Positions 18,606 through 26,786 of a stretch of DNA of 64,000 nt are shown here, one piece after another (the stretch's first letter is position 1; every line of letters begins with the position of its first letter). Where the stretch lies: NCBI GenBank assembly GCA_002086835.1, contig MVIG01000002.1, positions 491,265-555,264 of the forward strand, in the 5' to 3' direction. The DNA comes from Mycolicibacterium porcinum (GTDB lineage Bacteria; Actinomycetota; Actinomycetes; Mycobacteriales; Mycobacteriaceae). Under the pieces are notes generated by a model that saw nothing but the letters and a program-made list of their open reading frames with translations, was not told where the DNA came from and ran no database searches. A program made the translations under genes and the position numbers.

Positions 18606-19488
18606 TGATCGATCCTTCCCCTGTCCCTGTCGATGAGCCGGTCGACGGAGACCACGGTGTTGAAGTCGTATTTCCACCCGGCGGCGATACGAACGCTGGC
18701 GGAGCTCCCTTGGGCTTGGCGCCGGCAGCGACTTGTTGATAGGCGTTGGCTGCTTGCTGGAACTTCTGCGCATTCGCCACGGTCAGCGCCTCCATCGTCC
18801 CAAATGCCCCTAAAGCGATGGGCATCGCTCCTGCGACTGCACCGAGCTCGAACGCCATCTGTTGCGCCGGTCCCGTCGGCGGAATTTTTCCGATGACGAT
18901 CGCAATCGGGATGCAGATGGTCAGCGACGTCGCAACGATCTCGAGCGCGGTGCGTGTGTTGTCGATCTGCTGCGCCTGGTTGGCGATAATGCCTTTTACT
19001 TCCGTGTCGATTTTGCCCATCGCGGCTGCACGTTCCTGCTGCCGTTCGTTCTCACCGGCGTAGGCTTTCGATCCGCTGCCATGCCACTGCTCGGTGGGCG
19101 TTGCGCGCTCCAAGGTGTCTGAGATCGCCTTGAATCCGTTTGCTCCCTTAGCGAACCGATCACCGGTCTCCGGATCGCCGACGCCGCACATCAGCTGCAT
19201 GCCATTAATGGCGAGAAGGGCCGCGCCGATGATGGGTGTACCGAAGCCTGTAATCCTTTTTGCCGACGAGCTGTATGAGCTGAAGCTGGTAGGGGTCACC
19301 CCGAAGAGTTTGTCCGCGCCAAACTCGCCGACCATCTGCGTTGCACCTATGCCGTCTGCCACGAAGCCGAGTTTGGCGAGGCGGGCTTTCGCCGGATCCT
19401 CCGAATCCTTGGCGTCCAGATGCTCCCAAAAGCCCTTGCCTGCGAAGCCGATCTCGACAATCTTCTGGACGTGCTCCAGCTTGCTCAT
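18598..19488 (-). CDS. EspA/EspE-like type VII secretion substrate
   Basis: This 296-residue protein has an N-terminal region with GFVADGIGATQMVGEFG, a hydrophobic helix, and the WxG turn in EQWHGSGSKAY at about W135. Next come a long coiled region, a hydrophobic stretch LTICIPIAIVIGKIPP and a Pro/Ser/Thr/Gly-rich tail. This is the EspA/EspE family plan. It heads a three-gene cassette (EspA/E, EspC/F, EspD/H types) lacking EccA-E, MycP or WXG100 genes, so secretion would depend on an ESX system elsewhere. Bases in this region look less GC-rich than the flanks, suggesting acquisition by transfer. Confidence 0.8.
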   Translation of the reverse strand: MSKLEHVQKIVEIGFAGKGFWEHLDAKDSEDPAKARLAKLGFVADGIGATQMVGEFGADKLFGVTPTSFSSYSSSAKRITGFGTPIIGAALLAINGMQLMCGVGDPETGDRFAKGANGFKAISDTLERATPTEQWHGSGSKAYAGENERQQERAAAMGKIDTEVKGIIANQAQQIDNTRTALEIVATSLTICIPIAIVIGKIPPTGPAQQMAFELGAVAGAMPIALGAFGTMEALTVANAQKFQQAANAYQQVAAGAKPKGAPPAFVSPPGGNTTSTPWSPSTGSSTGTGEGSINV

Positions 19489-19630
19489 TGGCCCCCTCCC
19501 CCTATGCGCTTCGTCACCCTAACAGCGTGATGACTGACCTCAGCGCGGCAATTTGAGCGGGCATCGGTCTCGCCGGCGAGGGGTGCGGCTATGGGGTACT
19601 GGGCCGACGTGGCCTGGTTAGACTGCGGGC

Positions 19631-20071
19631 ATGCTGGTTCTGGGGGGAGGGTTTGTCCCGCTGTCGGGACGAAGTTGGCCGGACACTCCGCAAGAAGCAC
19701 TGGCTCGTGCGATCTTCTTAATCCTCTTGGCAGCAGTGATCATCCCGGCCGTGTATTGGGTTTGCTGGTGGTTCACTACGAATCGGCCGATGGCCTGCCA
19801 GCGACAACTGGCGAAGGCGTCGGCCGAGTTCCGTGCCCGCTGGCCGGCTGGCCAACTCAACTGTGCGCCCTATGACCAGTTGGACGAGGAGGCGGAGCGG
19901 TGTTGGCTGTTGATTCTTCTGCTCGAGGAGCGGCAACTGGAGGCCACCGGTGGTGACGAGTCATCTATCGACGTTGCCGCTGTGCGTCACTGGCTCGACA
20001 GCGTGGTGGCGGCATTGAACGCAGCCGCCGCGCGAGATCGGCAGGCCGCCGGCGCGGGGGATTCGTGGTGA
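19631..20071 (+). CDS. Small membrane-anchored protein, copy A of an A-B tandem duplication
   Basis: I do not recognise this family. The 146-residue protein has a short N-terminus, one strong membrane segment (LARAIFLILLAAVIIPAVYW, about residues 24-43, then VCWWF) and a cytoplasmic or periplasmic helical domain. That domain starts with EFRARWPAGQLNCAPYDQLDEEAERCW (in pieces; RWP at 70-72, APY at 79-81) and ends in a helix VRHWLDSVVAALNAA. The same motifs recur in the gene at 20571 (A'). It faces away from the Esp-like cassette across 142 bases. The next gene overlaps its stop by four bases (GTGA). Confidence 0.65.
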   Translation: MLVLGGGFVPLSGRSWPDTPQEALARAIFLILLAAVIIPAVYWVCWWFTTNRPMACQRQLAKASAEFRARWPAGQLNCAPYDQLDEEAERCWLLILLLEERQLEATGGDESSIDVAAVRHWLDSVVAALNAAAARDRQAAGAGDSW

Positions 20072-20535
20072 CAGCGAGCGCTACCTTCGACGTAGGTGCC
20101 TTCATCGAGGGGTCCGTGCCTTTTGCGATTATTGGGCTGGCCACCATCATCGGCGGTGCTGTCTTCTTCTTTGGGATCGATTGGTACAGCAGAAAGGCCT
20201 CGTACCGCGAGCTCGCCCGCCTGTATACGCACTCCTCAGCGTTCTGGGCGCGCTGGCCTGGAGATCGTCTTTGGGTGGCACCGTATGGTGAGTTGGCTGC
20301 TGAAGCTGATAGGTGCGACGAGCTCATCAGAAGTATCGGCGGCAAAAGGCTGAAGCTCAGTGTGAAAATGGCGCTGACGGAGAAGAAGCGCGCCAAGGAG
20401 TTACGCGCTGAATTCCGTCAGCAGCTCGAACGCGAGGAAGCCATGTATCAGCAGATGCTCGCAACCGTCCGTAGCGCCATGAACTACGCGATCGCTCAAG
20501 GTAGGGGCCCGCAGGCGCGGCCGTACAGCGCGTGA
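20068..20535 (+). CDS. Small membrane-anchored protein, copy B of an A-B tandem duplication
   Basis: This unrecognised 155-residue protein has a membrane segment at about residues 17-36 (VPFAIIGLATIIGGAVFFF), then AFWARWPGDRLWVAPYGEL (WARWP at 60-64, APY at 71-73). A charged helix or coiled coil (MALTEKKRAKELRAEFRQQ) follows, and a strongly conserved end YQQMLATVRSAMN...QGRGPQ. The end is nearly identical in copy B' at 21060. The GTG at 20068 overlaps the stop of copy A, indicating coupled translation and probably a hetero-complex of A and B. Confidence 0.65.
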   Translation: MTASATFDVGAFIEGSVPFAIIGLATIIGGAVFFFGIDWYSRKASYRELARLYTHSSAFWARWPGDRLWVAPYGELAAEADRCDELIRSIGGKRLKLSVKMALTEKKRAKELRAEFRQQLEREEAMYQQMLATVRSAMNYAIAQGRGPQARPYSA

Positions 20536-20570
20536 GTCCAGGTGGGCCGCCGCGCGTTTAGGCTGTGGCC

Positions 20571-20999
20571 GTGCGAGGGGACGAAGCGGCAATGGAGTTT
20601 GTCGCCCGTGGACGGCTGCCGAGCACACCGGAGGAATGGCTCGGGCTTTTGGCGGCCATTGGTGTGATGGTCGCAACCTATGTGCTGGTGCAGATTTGGG
20701 CCGGCCGCGGCGTAGCCAAGGAGTTGGATGCGCTGGAAGCGCGGCTTTCAGCCGAATCATCCCAGTTCAGGTCGCGGTGGCCGGCGCAGCTGCTGTGGCA
20801 GGCGCCGTACGCCGAGCTCGAAGCGGAGGCGGAGCGTTCTTGGAGGATGGTCTTCCTACTGGAGCAGCGCCGCGATCTCGGGCACCGAAGCCGAGGTGGT
20901 GACTTTGATGCCCAACTCGCTGCCGTCCGCAACTGGATTACGACAGTCGTCAATGCAATGAATGTCGTTGCTTCCCGTGGACGGCAATCCGATGTATGA
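20571..20999 (+). CDS. Small membrane-anchored protein, copy A' of the duplication
   Basis: This copy of the gene at 19631 has a membrane segment LGLLAAIGVMVATYVLVQIW followed by FRSRWPAQLLWQAPYAELE and AEAERSW, then AVRNWITTVVNAMNVVASRGR. I chose the GTG at 20571 because TAGGCT (20559-20564) lies six bases upstream, the spacing of a leaderless mycobacterial promoter; an alternative is the ATG at 20592. The separate promoter suggests the A'-B' pair can be expressed apart from A-B. Function unknown. Confidence 0.65.
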   Translation: MRGDEAAMEFVARGRLPSTPEEWLGLLAAIGVMVATYVLVQIWAGRGVAKELDALEARLSAESSQFRSRWPAQLLWQAPYAELEAEAERSWRMVFLLEQRRDLGHRSRGGDFDAQLAAVRNWITTVVNAMNVVASRGRQSDV

Positions 21000-21059
21000 C
21001 CATGTGCTTGCTGCGGGCTCGCATGAGCCAAAGGGATTTCTTACCTGACGGTTGGTCTG

Positions 21060-21434
21060 GTGTTGTCTGCGGTCTTCGCTGCCGGAGCGATTGGCTTGGC
21101 CATGATCCCGTCAAAGGCAGGCGAACGACTGGATGCCGAGCGGGCAAGGCTGTTCACCCACTCGGAAGCATTTTGGGCGCGATGGCCGGGCAATCGTGTG
21201 TTCGAGGCGCCCTATGACGAATTGTTCGTCGAGGCGACCCGTTGCGAGCGGGTCATCGAGATCTATCAACGGCAGCGCGGCACGAATGTCCGCCCGGCAA
21301 CGGGACAAGCTCGAAAAATCTACGACGTAGCCAACCGCCAAATCGCCACTTACCAGCAGATGCTCGCAACCGTGCACAACGCCATGAACCATGCGATCTC
21401 ACAGGGTCGCGGCCCTCAACTGCCTTCGAATTGA
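21060..21434 (+). CDS. Small membrane-anchored protein, copy B' (probable N-terminal frameshift)
   Basis: This copy of the gene at 20068 has AFWARWPGNRVFEAPYDEL and the end YQQMLATVHNAMNHAISQGRGPQL. The open frame here starts at a weak GTG (21060) inside the membrane segment. An ATG at 20996 overlaps the A' stop exactly as B overlaps A, but it is in another frame. Removing one A from the AAA run at 21030-21032 would join that start to MSQGISYLTVGLVLSAVFAA and restore a full membrane helix. This copy is therefore either a young pseudogene or carries a sequencing error. Its 3' end overlaps the convergent CYTH gene. Confidence 0.6.
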   Translation: MLSAVFAAGAIGLAMIPSKAGERLDAERARLFTHSEAFWARWPGNRVFEAPYDELFVEATRCERVIEIYQRQRGTNVRPATGQARKIYDVANRQIATYQQMLATVHNAMNHAISQGRGPQLPSN

Positions 21435-22039
21435 TTCCGCCCCAACGTATCCACGAAGGTAGGGCCGCGGCGCTCTAGTTCACCGCGGTATTCGTCGGCC
21501 CAGGTGCTGAATGGATGATGGGCCAGATGCTCATTGCGGAACCGGTCGTCCTCGGACACCTCGGAAACGCAGAAAGCGGGAATGGCGAGATCGACCACGG
21601 GGCCGCCGCGCTCGACTTCGGCGAGCAGCAGCGGTGCGTTTCTGCCGAGGAACTGGTCGATGATCCAGCCGTCCTCGCCCAGCCACATCGAATAGCGAAC
21701 CTTCGCGATCACATGTTCGGAACGGCCGACGATCTGGGCCGCGATCAATGGATCGAGCTCGCGTTCGGCCTCGTAGCGGGTGCCGCCGACGGCGGGACCT
21801 TTCGCGGTCATGGTCCCGAGCGAATCCTCGCCCAATGTCGCGACAAGGTGGGCGGGGGTGGCAGTCAATTCGGCGGGAGCGGGCCCTTGCACCCGGACGC
21901 GTACCGCGTATCCGTCGGACGCGAACAGATACGCCTGCACGATGAGGGCAGGTGCGGGATCCGACGCGGCCGCCGCGGGCAATTCGCGGACAAAAAACTT
22001 CCGCTCGAATTCGAAATCACCGAAACCTGATTCGGACAT
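21416..22039 (-). CDS. CYTH-domain (triphosphate tunnel) protein
   Basis: The 207-residue protein carries the CYTH signature ExExK at the start (FEFERKFFVRELP, about residues 8-20). Alternating charged strands of the tunnel fold follow: AVRVRVQG, GTMTAKGP, RYEAERELD, VIAKVRYSM, WIIDQFLG and LLLAEVERGG. Family members hydrolyse triphosphates or polyphosphate, or make cAMP; the specific reaction is not evident. I chose the ATG at 22039 over an upstream GTG. Its end overlaps copy B' convergently. Confidence 0.8.
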   Translation of the reverse strand: MSESGFGDFEFERKFFVRELPAAAASDPAPALIVQAYLFASDGYAVRVRVQGPAPAELTATPAHLVATLGEDSLGTMTAKGPAVGGTRYEAERELDPLIAAQIVGRSEHVIAKVRYSMWLGEDGWIIDQFLGRNAPLLLAEVERGGPVVDLAIPAFCVSEVSEDDRFRNEHLAHHPFSTWADEYRGELERRGPTFVDTLGRNQFEGS

Positions 22040-22076
22040 GCGCACACCGTAGCCCGATCTGCATCGAATGCGTCGT

Positions 22077-22745
22077 CTATAGGGCGTGAATTCCCTTGTA
22101 GAGCACGAGGAGGCCGATCACCACGAGAATCGCGGCAACCAACACGGGGTGATTGCGTTCCATCCATTCCTTGAGCCGGGCAAGCGCCGGGTCCAAGCGC
22201 TCACCGGACACCGCATAGGCGAGGATCGGCAAGGCCACGGTCGAGCCGGCTGCCACCACGAAATAGAGCCCCGCAGCCCAGACACCGGGTTGGCCGAGAC
22301 CGGCGCTGCCGATGGCCAAACCCGCTGCCACGCAGATGAACAGCACTTTGGGGTTCACCACGGTCAGCGCCAGGCCCGCAGCACCTGCCCGGACCGGCGT
22401 GAGCTTGCTCAGGCTGGCCATCCACTTGGGGCTGTGCTCTGACTTGGCCCGGGTCAGATAGCGGTACACACCGAAGGCGATCAAGGCGGCACCGACCACG
22501 ATGCGCAACCACGACGCCCACGTCGGGGGCTCGTCGAGCCGGCCGAACAGTCCGGAGATGGCGACGAAGATGGCGGTCAGCGCGGCCAGACCGAGAATCC
22601 ACCCGGCGAGGAAGGACAGACCAGTCGGCCGTGGGCGGGGAGTGTGGAGCACGAGTACCGCCGGAATAATCGACAGCGGTGACAGCGCCACCACCATGGC
22701 CAGCGGGATGAGTTCGGCGAAAACCGAACCCCAACTCTCCGTCAT
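22077..22745 (-). CDS. GAP-family (Gap/LysE-like) membrane protein
   Basis: This 222-residue protein has six hydrophobic segments, starting FAELIPLAMVVALSPLSIIPAVLVLHTPRPR. That opening is characteristic of the mycobacterial GAP family, whose members are linked to export of glycolipids such as glycopeptidolipids. A second family segment is LTVVNPKVLFICVAAG near residue 127. The ATG at 22745 is ten bases after the stop of the glycosyltransferase gene, so the two are probably co-transcribed. Together they suggest glycosylation and surface transport of a lipid; the substrate is inferred only. Confidence 0.8.
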   Translation of the reverse strand: MTESWGSVFAELIPLAMVVALSPLSIIPAVLVLHTPRPRPTGLSFLAGWILGLAALTAIFVAISGLFGRLDEPPTWASWLRIVVGAALIAFGVYRYLTRAKSEHSPKWMASLSKLTPVRAGAAGLALTVVNPKVLFICVAAGLAIGSAGLGQPGVWAAGLYFVVAAGSTVALPILAYAVSGERLDPALARLKEWMERNHPVLVAAILVVIGLLVLYKGIHAL

Positions 22746-22754
22746 GAGCAAAAC

Positions 22755-23933
22755 CTAGCAACCCGCGACGATGTCTTCGACGGCATCGGCGGCGTGCTCC
22801 GGTCCGCCGTGCGCGTGGATCTCCTCGCGGATGGTGTCGAGGTTGCGTCGGATCTGACGATCGGCGGCGACACCGAGCACCGCGTCGCGCAGTTCCGCCA
22901 CACTGGGCAGCCGATCGGGGAGGTGACGGCCGACTCCGATGGTCTCCAGACGTGCGGCATTCGCCGGCTGGTCGACCGCCTGCGGTATCGCCACCATCGG
23001 CACCCCGAACCACAGACCCTCGGTGCACGAGCCCATTCCGGCGTGGGTGATGAAGCAGTCGGCCCGTTGCAGCACGGCCGGCTGGGGAACCGACTCGTGC
23101 ACCTCAACCCACGACGGAACCGGGCCGAGGGCGTCGACGTCGGCGCGGCCGGTCGCCAGCACCAGGCGCCAGCCCTGCCCGTCGAGCGCATTGATCACGT
23201 TGCGGTACACGTCGGCTCGTTCCGTGTAGGCGGTGCCGAACGCCAGCAGGGCCAATGGGCCGTCGCCGGGCGGTGGGGTCCAATCGCCCGGATCCAGGCG
23301 TCGCGGGTCGATGCACGGGCCGACGAATCGGTAGCGGTCGCCGACACGGTCGGAGTGCCGTTGCATCACTCGCGGGATGAGCACCAGGCAGTGGCGCGGC
23401 ACGCCGGTCACCTCGTCGAAGGTCAATCCCGACCGGGAATCGCGGAGCCACGTGTCGAATGCCTCGCGATAGGCCTGTCCGCTCGGACTGTTGAAGATCG
23501 GGTCGAGGATCTCGGCCATGTCCTCGTGATAGCCCTCCCAGGCCACCTCGCTGGGTGACAACTGCGCCGCGGGCACGCCCCAGGATTCGGCGGCCACGGG
23601 TCCGGCCATGCCGCCGATGTCGTAGAGCACCAGGTCGGGCCGGTCGGCGTCGAGGGCAGCGTGGACCTGGGGCAGAACATGCACGGCCTCGTCGAAGAAC
23701 ATCCGCATGCCGGCCACGGGGTCGGCTTCGTCGAAGGACTCGGGCGCCCCGGGCGCCCCCGGGAGCATCGAGGTGCAGGCGATGACGTCGGCTCCGGTCG
23801 GTGTCACGAGGCCGGCCAGATGGGCTCCGACCAGGTAGCTGACCCGATGGCCGCGTCGGACCAGCTCGTGGACCACCGCCAAATGTGGGTACATGTGACT
23901 GGGGACGGACGCGGCGACGACGGCGATGTGCAC
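22755..23933 (-). CDS. MGT/GT1-family glycosyltransferase
   Basis: This 392-residue GT-B enzyme has an N-terminal acceptor domain starting [28 protein letters not shown] and a C-terminal donor domain with [35 protein letters not shown]. The latter is the UDP-glycosyltransferase signature of the macrolide/UGT group (His and Glu of the donor site at about 292 and 300). It is divergent from clpB over 132 bases containing a HAIR, and is followed by a GAP-family exporter gene. The likely acceptor is a lipid or small hydrophobic molecule. Confidence 0.85.
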   Translation of the reverse strand: MHIAVVAASVPSHMYPHLAVVHELVRRGHRVSYLVGAHLAGLVTPTGADVIACTSMLPGAPGAPESFDEADPVAGMRMFFDEAVHVLPQVHAALDADRPDLVLYDIGGMAGPVAAESWGVPAAQLSPSEVAWEGYHEDMAEILDPIFNSPSGQAYREAFDTWLRDSRSGLTFDEVTGVPRHCLVLIPRVMQRHSDRVGDRYRFVGPCIDPRRLDPGDWTPPPGDGPLALLAFGTAYTERADVYRNVINALDGQGWRLVLATGRADVDALGPVPSWVEVHESVPQPAVLQRADCFITHAGMGSCTEGLWFGVPMVAIPQAVDQPANAARLETIGVGRHLPDRLPSVAELRDAVLGVAADRQIRRNLDTIREEIHAHGGPEHAADAVEDIVAGC

Positions 23934-23965
23934 GTGGTCGAGTCTGCCCGGAGAAAATTTTTAAA

Positions 23966-23986
23966 GTTGAGCGGAACAGACTCAAC
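23966..23986. promoter_or_regulatory. HAIR operator between the glycosyltransferase and clpB
   Basis: GTTGAGC-N7-ACTCAAC has the 7-7-7 geometry of HspR sites, with 11 of 14 arm positions matching the consensus. It lies about 80 bases before the clpB GTG, and only 33 bases before the divergent glycosyltransferase start. HspR control of clpB is established in actinomycetes; control of the glycosyltransferase is inferred from position. Confidence 0.8.
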
Positions 23987-23989
23987 CTT

Positions 23990-24029
23990 GACTACGTTGT
24001 ACAACGCGACAAGCATTTTCCACGTAGTC
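23990..24029. promoter_or_regulatory. Second dyad in the clpB leader
   Basis: GACTACGT (23990-23997) and ACGTAGTC (24022-24029) form a perfect 8-base inverted repeat with 24 bases between. The palindrome GTTGTACAAC (23996-24005) overlaps the left arm. They lie between the HAIR and the clpB start, so they could be another regulator's site, or fold in the leader RNA. No run of T follows. Confidence 0.4.
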
Positions 24030-24065
24030 GAAAAGGCCGTGGATAGACATAGAAGGGGAGGTGTC

Positions 24066-26612
24066 GTGGACTCGTTCAACCCGACCACGAAGACCCAGGC
24101 GGCGCTGACCTCGGCGTTGCAGGCGGCTACCGCCGCAGGCAATCCACAGATCACCCCCGCTCATTTGTTGATGGCGTTGCTGACGCAGAACGACGGCATC
24201 GCCGCACCACTGTTGGAGGCGGTCGGAGTCGAGCCCGCAACCATCCGCGCAGAGGCCGAGCGCCTCATCGGCCGGCTGCCGAGCGCGAGTGGCTCCAGTT
24301 CGCAGCCGCAGCTTTCGCCGGAATCGATCACCGCGATCACCACCGCGCAGAACCTCGCGACCGAGATGGATGACGAGTACGTCTCCACCGAACACCTGAT
24401 GGTCGGCCTGGCCACCGGCAGCTCCGACGTCGCCAAGTTGCTCACCAATCACGGTGCGTCTCCGCAGGCGCTGCGTGAGGCATTCGTCAAGGTGCGCGGC
24501 AGCGCCCGGGTCACCAGCCCGGATCCCGAGGGCAGTTACCAGGCGCTGGAGAAGTACTCCACCGACCTGACCGCCCGCGCCCGGGAAGGCAAGCTCGATC
24601 CAGTTATCGGTCGCGACACCGAGATTCGTCGCGTCGTACAGGTGCTGAGCCGCCGCACCAAGAACAACCCGGTGCTCATCGGCGAGCCCGGCGTCGGCAA
24701 GACGGCGATCGTCGAGGGCCTGGCCCAGCGCATCGTCGAAGGCGACGTGCCGGAAAGCCTGCGGGACAAGACCGTCATCAGCCTGGACCTCGGCTCGATG
24801 GTGGCCGGTGCCAAGTACCGCGGTGAATTCGAGGAACGACTCAAGGCCGTCCTCGATGACATCAAGAACTCGGCCGGCCAGGTGATCACCTTCATCGACG
24901 AGCTGCACACCATCGTGGGTGCCGGTGCCACCGGCGAGTCCGCGATGGACGCCGGCAACATGATCAAGCCCATGCTGGCCCGTGGCGAGCTGCGGCTGGT
25001 CGGCGCGACCACCCTCGAGGAGTACCGCAAGTACATCGAGAAGGACGCCGCCCTGGAGCGTCGCTTCCAGCAGGTGCTGGTCGGCGAGCCGTCCGTCGAG
25101 GACACCGTCGGCATCCTGCGCGGCCTCAAGGACCGCTACGAAGTGCACCACGGCGTGCGGATCACCGACTCGGCGCTGGTCGCCGCGGCCACACTGAGTG
25201 ACCGCTACATCACCAGCCGGTTCCTGCCGGACAAGGCCATCGACCTGGTCGACGAGGCCGCGTCCCGGCTGCGCATGGAGATCGACTCGCGGCCCGTCGA
25301 GATCGACGAGGTCGAGCGGTTGGTCCGCCGCCTCGAGATCGAGGAGATGGCGCTGTCCAAAGAAGAGGACGACGCGTCGAAGGAGCGGTTGGAGAAGCTG
25401 CGCGGCGAGCTGGCCGACTACAAGGAGAAGCTGGCCGAGCTGACGACTCGTTGGCAGAACGAGAAGGGCGCCATCGACGTCGTCCGCGAGTACAAGGAGC
25501 AACTGGACACGCTGCGCGGTGAGGCCGACCGTGCCGAACGCGACGGCGATCTGGCCAAGGCCGCCGAGCTCCGGTACGGACGCATCCCCGAGGTCGAGAA
25601 GAAGCTCGACGCCGCTCTGCCGGTGGCCGAGGCTCGCGAGAACGTGATGCTCAAGGAGGAGGTCGGCCCCGACGACATCGCCGATGTGGTCGAGGCGTGG
25701 ACCGGCATCCCTGCCGGGCGCATGCTCGAAGGCGAGACGGCCAAGCTGCTCCGCATGGAGGAGGAGCTGGGCAAGCGTGTCATCGGCCAGACAGAGGCCG
25801 TGGTCGCGGTTTCCGACGCGGTGCGCCGGTCGCGCGCCGGTGTCGCCGATCCCAACCGGCCGACGGGCTCGTTCATGTTCCTGGGCCCGACCGGCGTCGG
25901 TAAGACCGAGCTCGCAAAAGCGTTGGCGGAGTTCCTGTTCGACGACGAGCGGGCGATGGTCCGCATCGACATGAGCGAGTACGGCGAGAAGCACTCGGTG
26001 GCCCGCCTGGTTGGTGCGCCTCCGGGATACATCGGCTACGACCAGGGTGGTCAGCTGACCGAGGCCGTGCGTCGGCGTCCGTACACGGTGGTGCTGTTCG
26101 ACGAGATCGAGAAGGCCCACCCGGACGTGTTCGACGTGCTGCTGCAGGTGCTCGACGAGGGCAGGTTGACCGACGGCCAGGGCCGCACGGTCGACTTCCG
26201 CAACACGATCCTGATCCTGACCTCCAACCTGGGTGCCGGCGGCACTCCGGAGCAGGTGATGGCCGCGGTGCGGGCCGCGTTCAAGCCGGAGTTCATCAAC
26301 CGGCTCGACGATGTGCTGATCTTCGAGGCACTCAAGCCCGATGAACTGGTGTCGATCGTCGACATCCAGCTCCAGCAGCTCGACAAGCGGCTGGCGCAGC
26401 GCAGGCTGTCGCTGGACGTGTCGTTGGAGGCCAAGAAGTGGCTGGGCGACCGTGGGTTCGACCCGCTGTACGGTGCCCGCCCGCTGCGCCGACTGGTGCA
26501 GCAGGCCATCGGCGATCAACTCGCCAAGAAGCTGCTGGCCGGTGAGGTGCACGACGGAGACGTGGTGCCGGTCAACGTCAGCGCGGACGGCGAAAGCCTC
26601 GTCCTGGGCTGA
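24066..26612 (+). CDS. clpB: Disaggregase ClpB
   Basis: This 848-residue Hsp100 has an N-terminal Clp_N repeat domain ([18 protein letters not shown] onward) and AAA1 with Walker [14 protein letters not shown] and Walker [11 protein letters not shown]. The M-domain coiled coil follows (about residues 400-530), then AAA2 with [14 protein letters not shown] and [12 protein letters not shown]. It rescues aggregated proteins together with DnaK. The GTG at 24066 follows AGGGGAGG and matches the usual start of mycobacterial ClpB; longer readings run back through the promoter. HspR control through the upstream HAIR is expected. A strong terminator follows. Confidence 0.97.
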   Translation: MDSFNPTTKTQAALTSALQAATAAGNPQITPAHLLMALLTQNDGIAAPLLEAVGVEPATIRAEAERLIGRLPSASGSSSQPQLSPESITAITTAQNLATEMDDEYVSTEHLMVGLATGSSDVAKLLTNHGASPQALREAFVKVRGSARVTSPDPEGSYQALEKYSTDLTARAREGKLDPVIGRDTEIRRVVQVLSRRTKNNPVLIGEPGVGKTAIVEGLAQRIVEGDVPESLRDKTVISLDLGSMVAGAKYRGEFEERLKAVLDDIKNSAGQVITFIDELHTIVGAGATGESAMDAGNMIKPMLARGELRLVGATTLEEYRKYIEKDAALERRFQQVLVGEPSVEDTVGILRGLKDRYEVHHGVRITDSALVAAATLSDRYITSRFLPDKAIDLVDEAASRLRMEIDSRPVEIDEVERLVRRLEIEEMALSKEEDDASKERLEKLRGELADYKEKLAELTTRWQNEKGAIDVVREYKEQLDTLRGEADRAERDGDLAKAAELRYGRIPEVEKKLDAALPVAEARENVMLKEEVGPDDIADVVEAWTGIPAGRMLEGETAKLLRMEEELGKRVIGQTEAVVAVSDAVRRSRAGVADPNRPTGSFMFLGPTGVGKTELAKALAEFLFDDERAMVRIDMSEYGEKHSVARLVGAPPGYIGYDQGGQLTEAVRRRPYTVVLFDEIEKAHPDVFDVLLQVLDEGRLTDGQGRTVDFRNTILILTSNLGAGGTPEQVMAAVRAAFKPEFINRLDDVLIFEALKPDELVSIVDIQLQQLDKRLAQRRLSLDVSLEAKKWLGDRGFDPLYGARPLRRLVQQAIGDQLAKKLLAGEVHDGDVVPVNVSADGESLVLG

Positions 26613-26622
26613 TTCACAAGCG

Positions 26623-26657
26623 AAAAGTCCCGCCACACACGGTGTGGCGGGACTTTT
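26623..26657 (+). terminator. Rho-independent terminator of clpB
   Basis: A 16-base perfect stem (AAAAGTCCCGCCACAC and its complement) closes over a three-base ACG loop and runs into TTTTT. It starts 11 bases after the clpB stop. The A/T-ended stem may also work in reverse for the gene ending at 26787. It is the clearest intrinsic terminator in the window. Confidence 0.9.
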
Positions 26658-26673
26658 TGTGTCATTGCGCAGG

Positions 26674-26749
26674 CGAGTGTGCACGCACGGCGGTGACTGT
26701 GCGTCAGGGGCGGCCGCACAGCCGATCGAGCGCCCTGAGCGCACACTCG
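26674..26749. repeat. Unexplained long-range inverted repeat downstream of clpB
   Basis: CGAGTGTGC (26674-26682) pairs perfectly with GCACACTCG (26741-26749), enclosing 58 bases that contain further TGTGCG/CGCACA half-repeats. It lies between the clpB terminator and the convergent end of the next gene. It has no poly-T and no reading frame. It could be a dispersed mycobacterial repeat or a folded RNA; nothing in the sequence decides. Confidence 0.4.
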
Positions 26750-26786
26750 GCACCCGCTGTCCATTTTTGAGGGATTCGGCCCCGGT

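Larger units (their letters stand above)
19631..21434 (+). repeat. A-B-A'-B' tandem gene duplication
   Basis: Four consecutive genes alternate between two related types. A and A' share FRxRWPA..L..APYxxL..EAER and a closing AVRxWxxxVVxAxN. B and B' share RLxTHSxAFWARWPGxR, APYxEL and the near-identical end YQQMLATVxxAMNxAIxQGRGPQ. In both pairs a start codon overlaps the preceding stop by four bases. All four share the membrane anchor followed by RWP and APY, so A and B are themselves ancient paralogues. The pair was then duplicated as a unit. Confidence 0.75.

Noticed and set aside
18606-18773. Longer start for the EspC-like protein
   Set aside because: The added 56 residues are Arg-rich and antisense-like, within the EspA/E-like gene; the short start gives the normal size and YxxxD end.
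23661-24065. N-terminal extension of clpB back to 23661
   Set aside because: It would run through the divergent promoter, the HAIR and the glycosyltransferase gene; the GTG at 24066 with AGGGGAGG gives the normal ClpB N-terminus.
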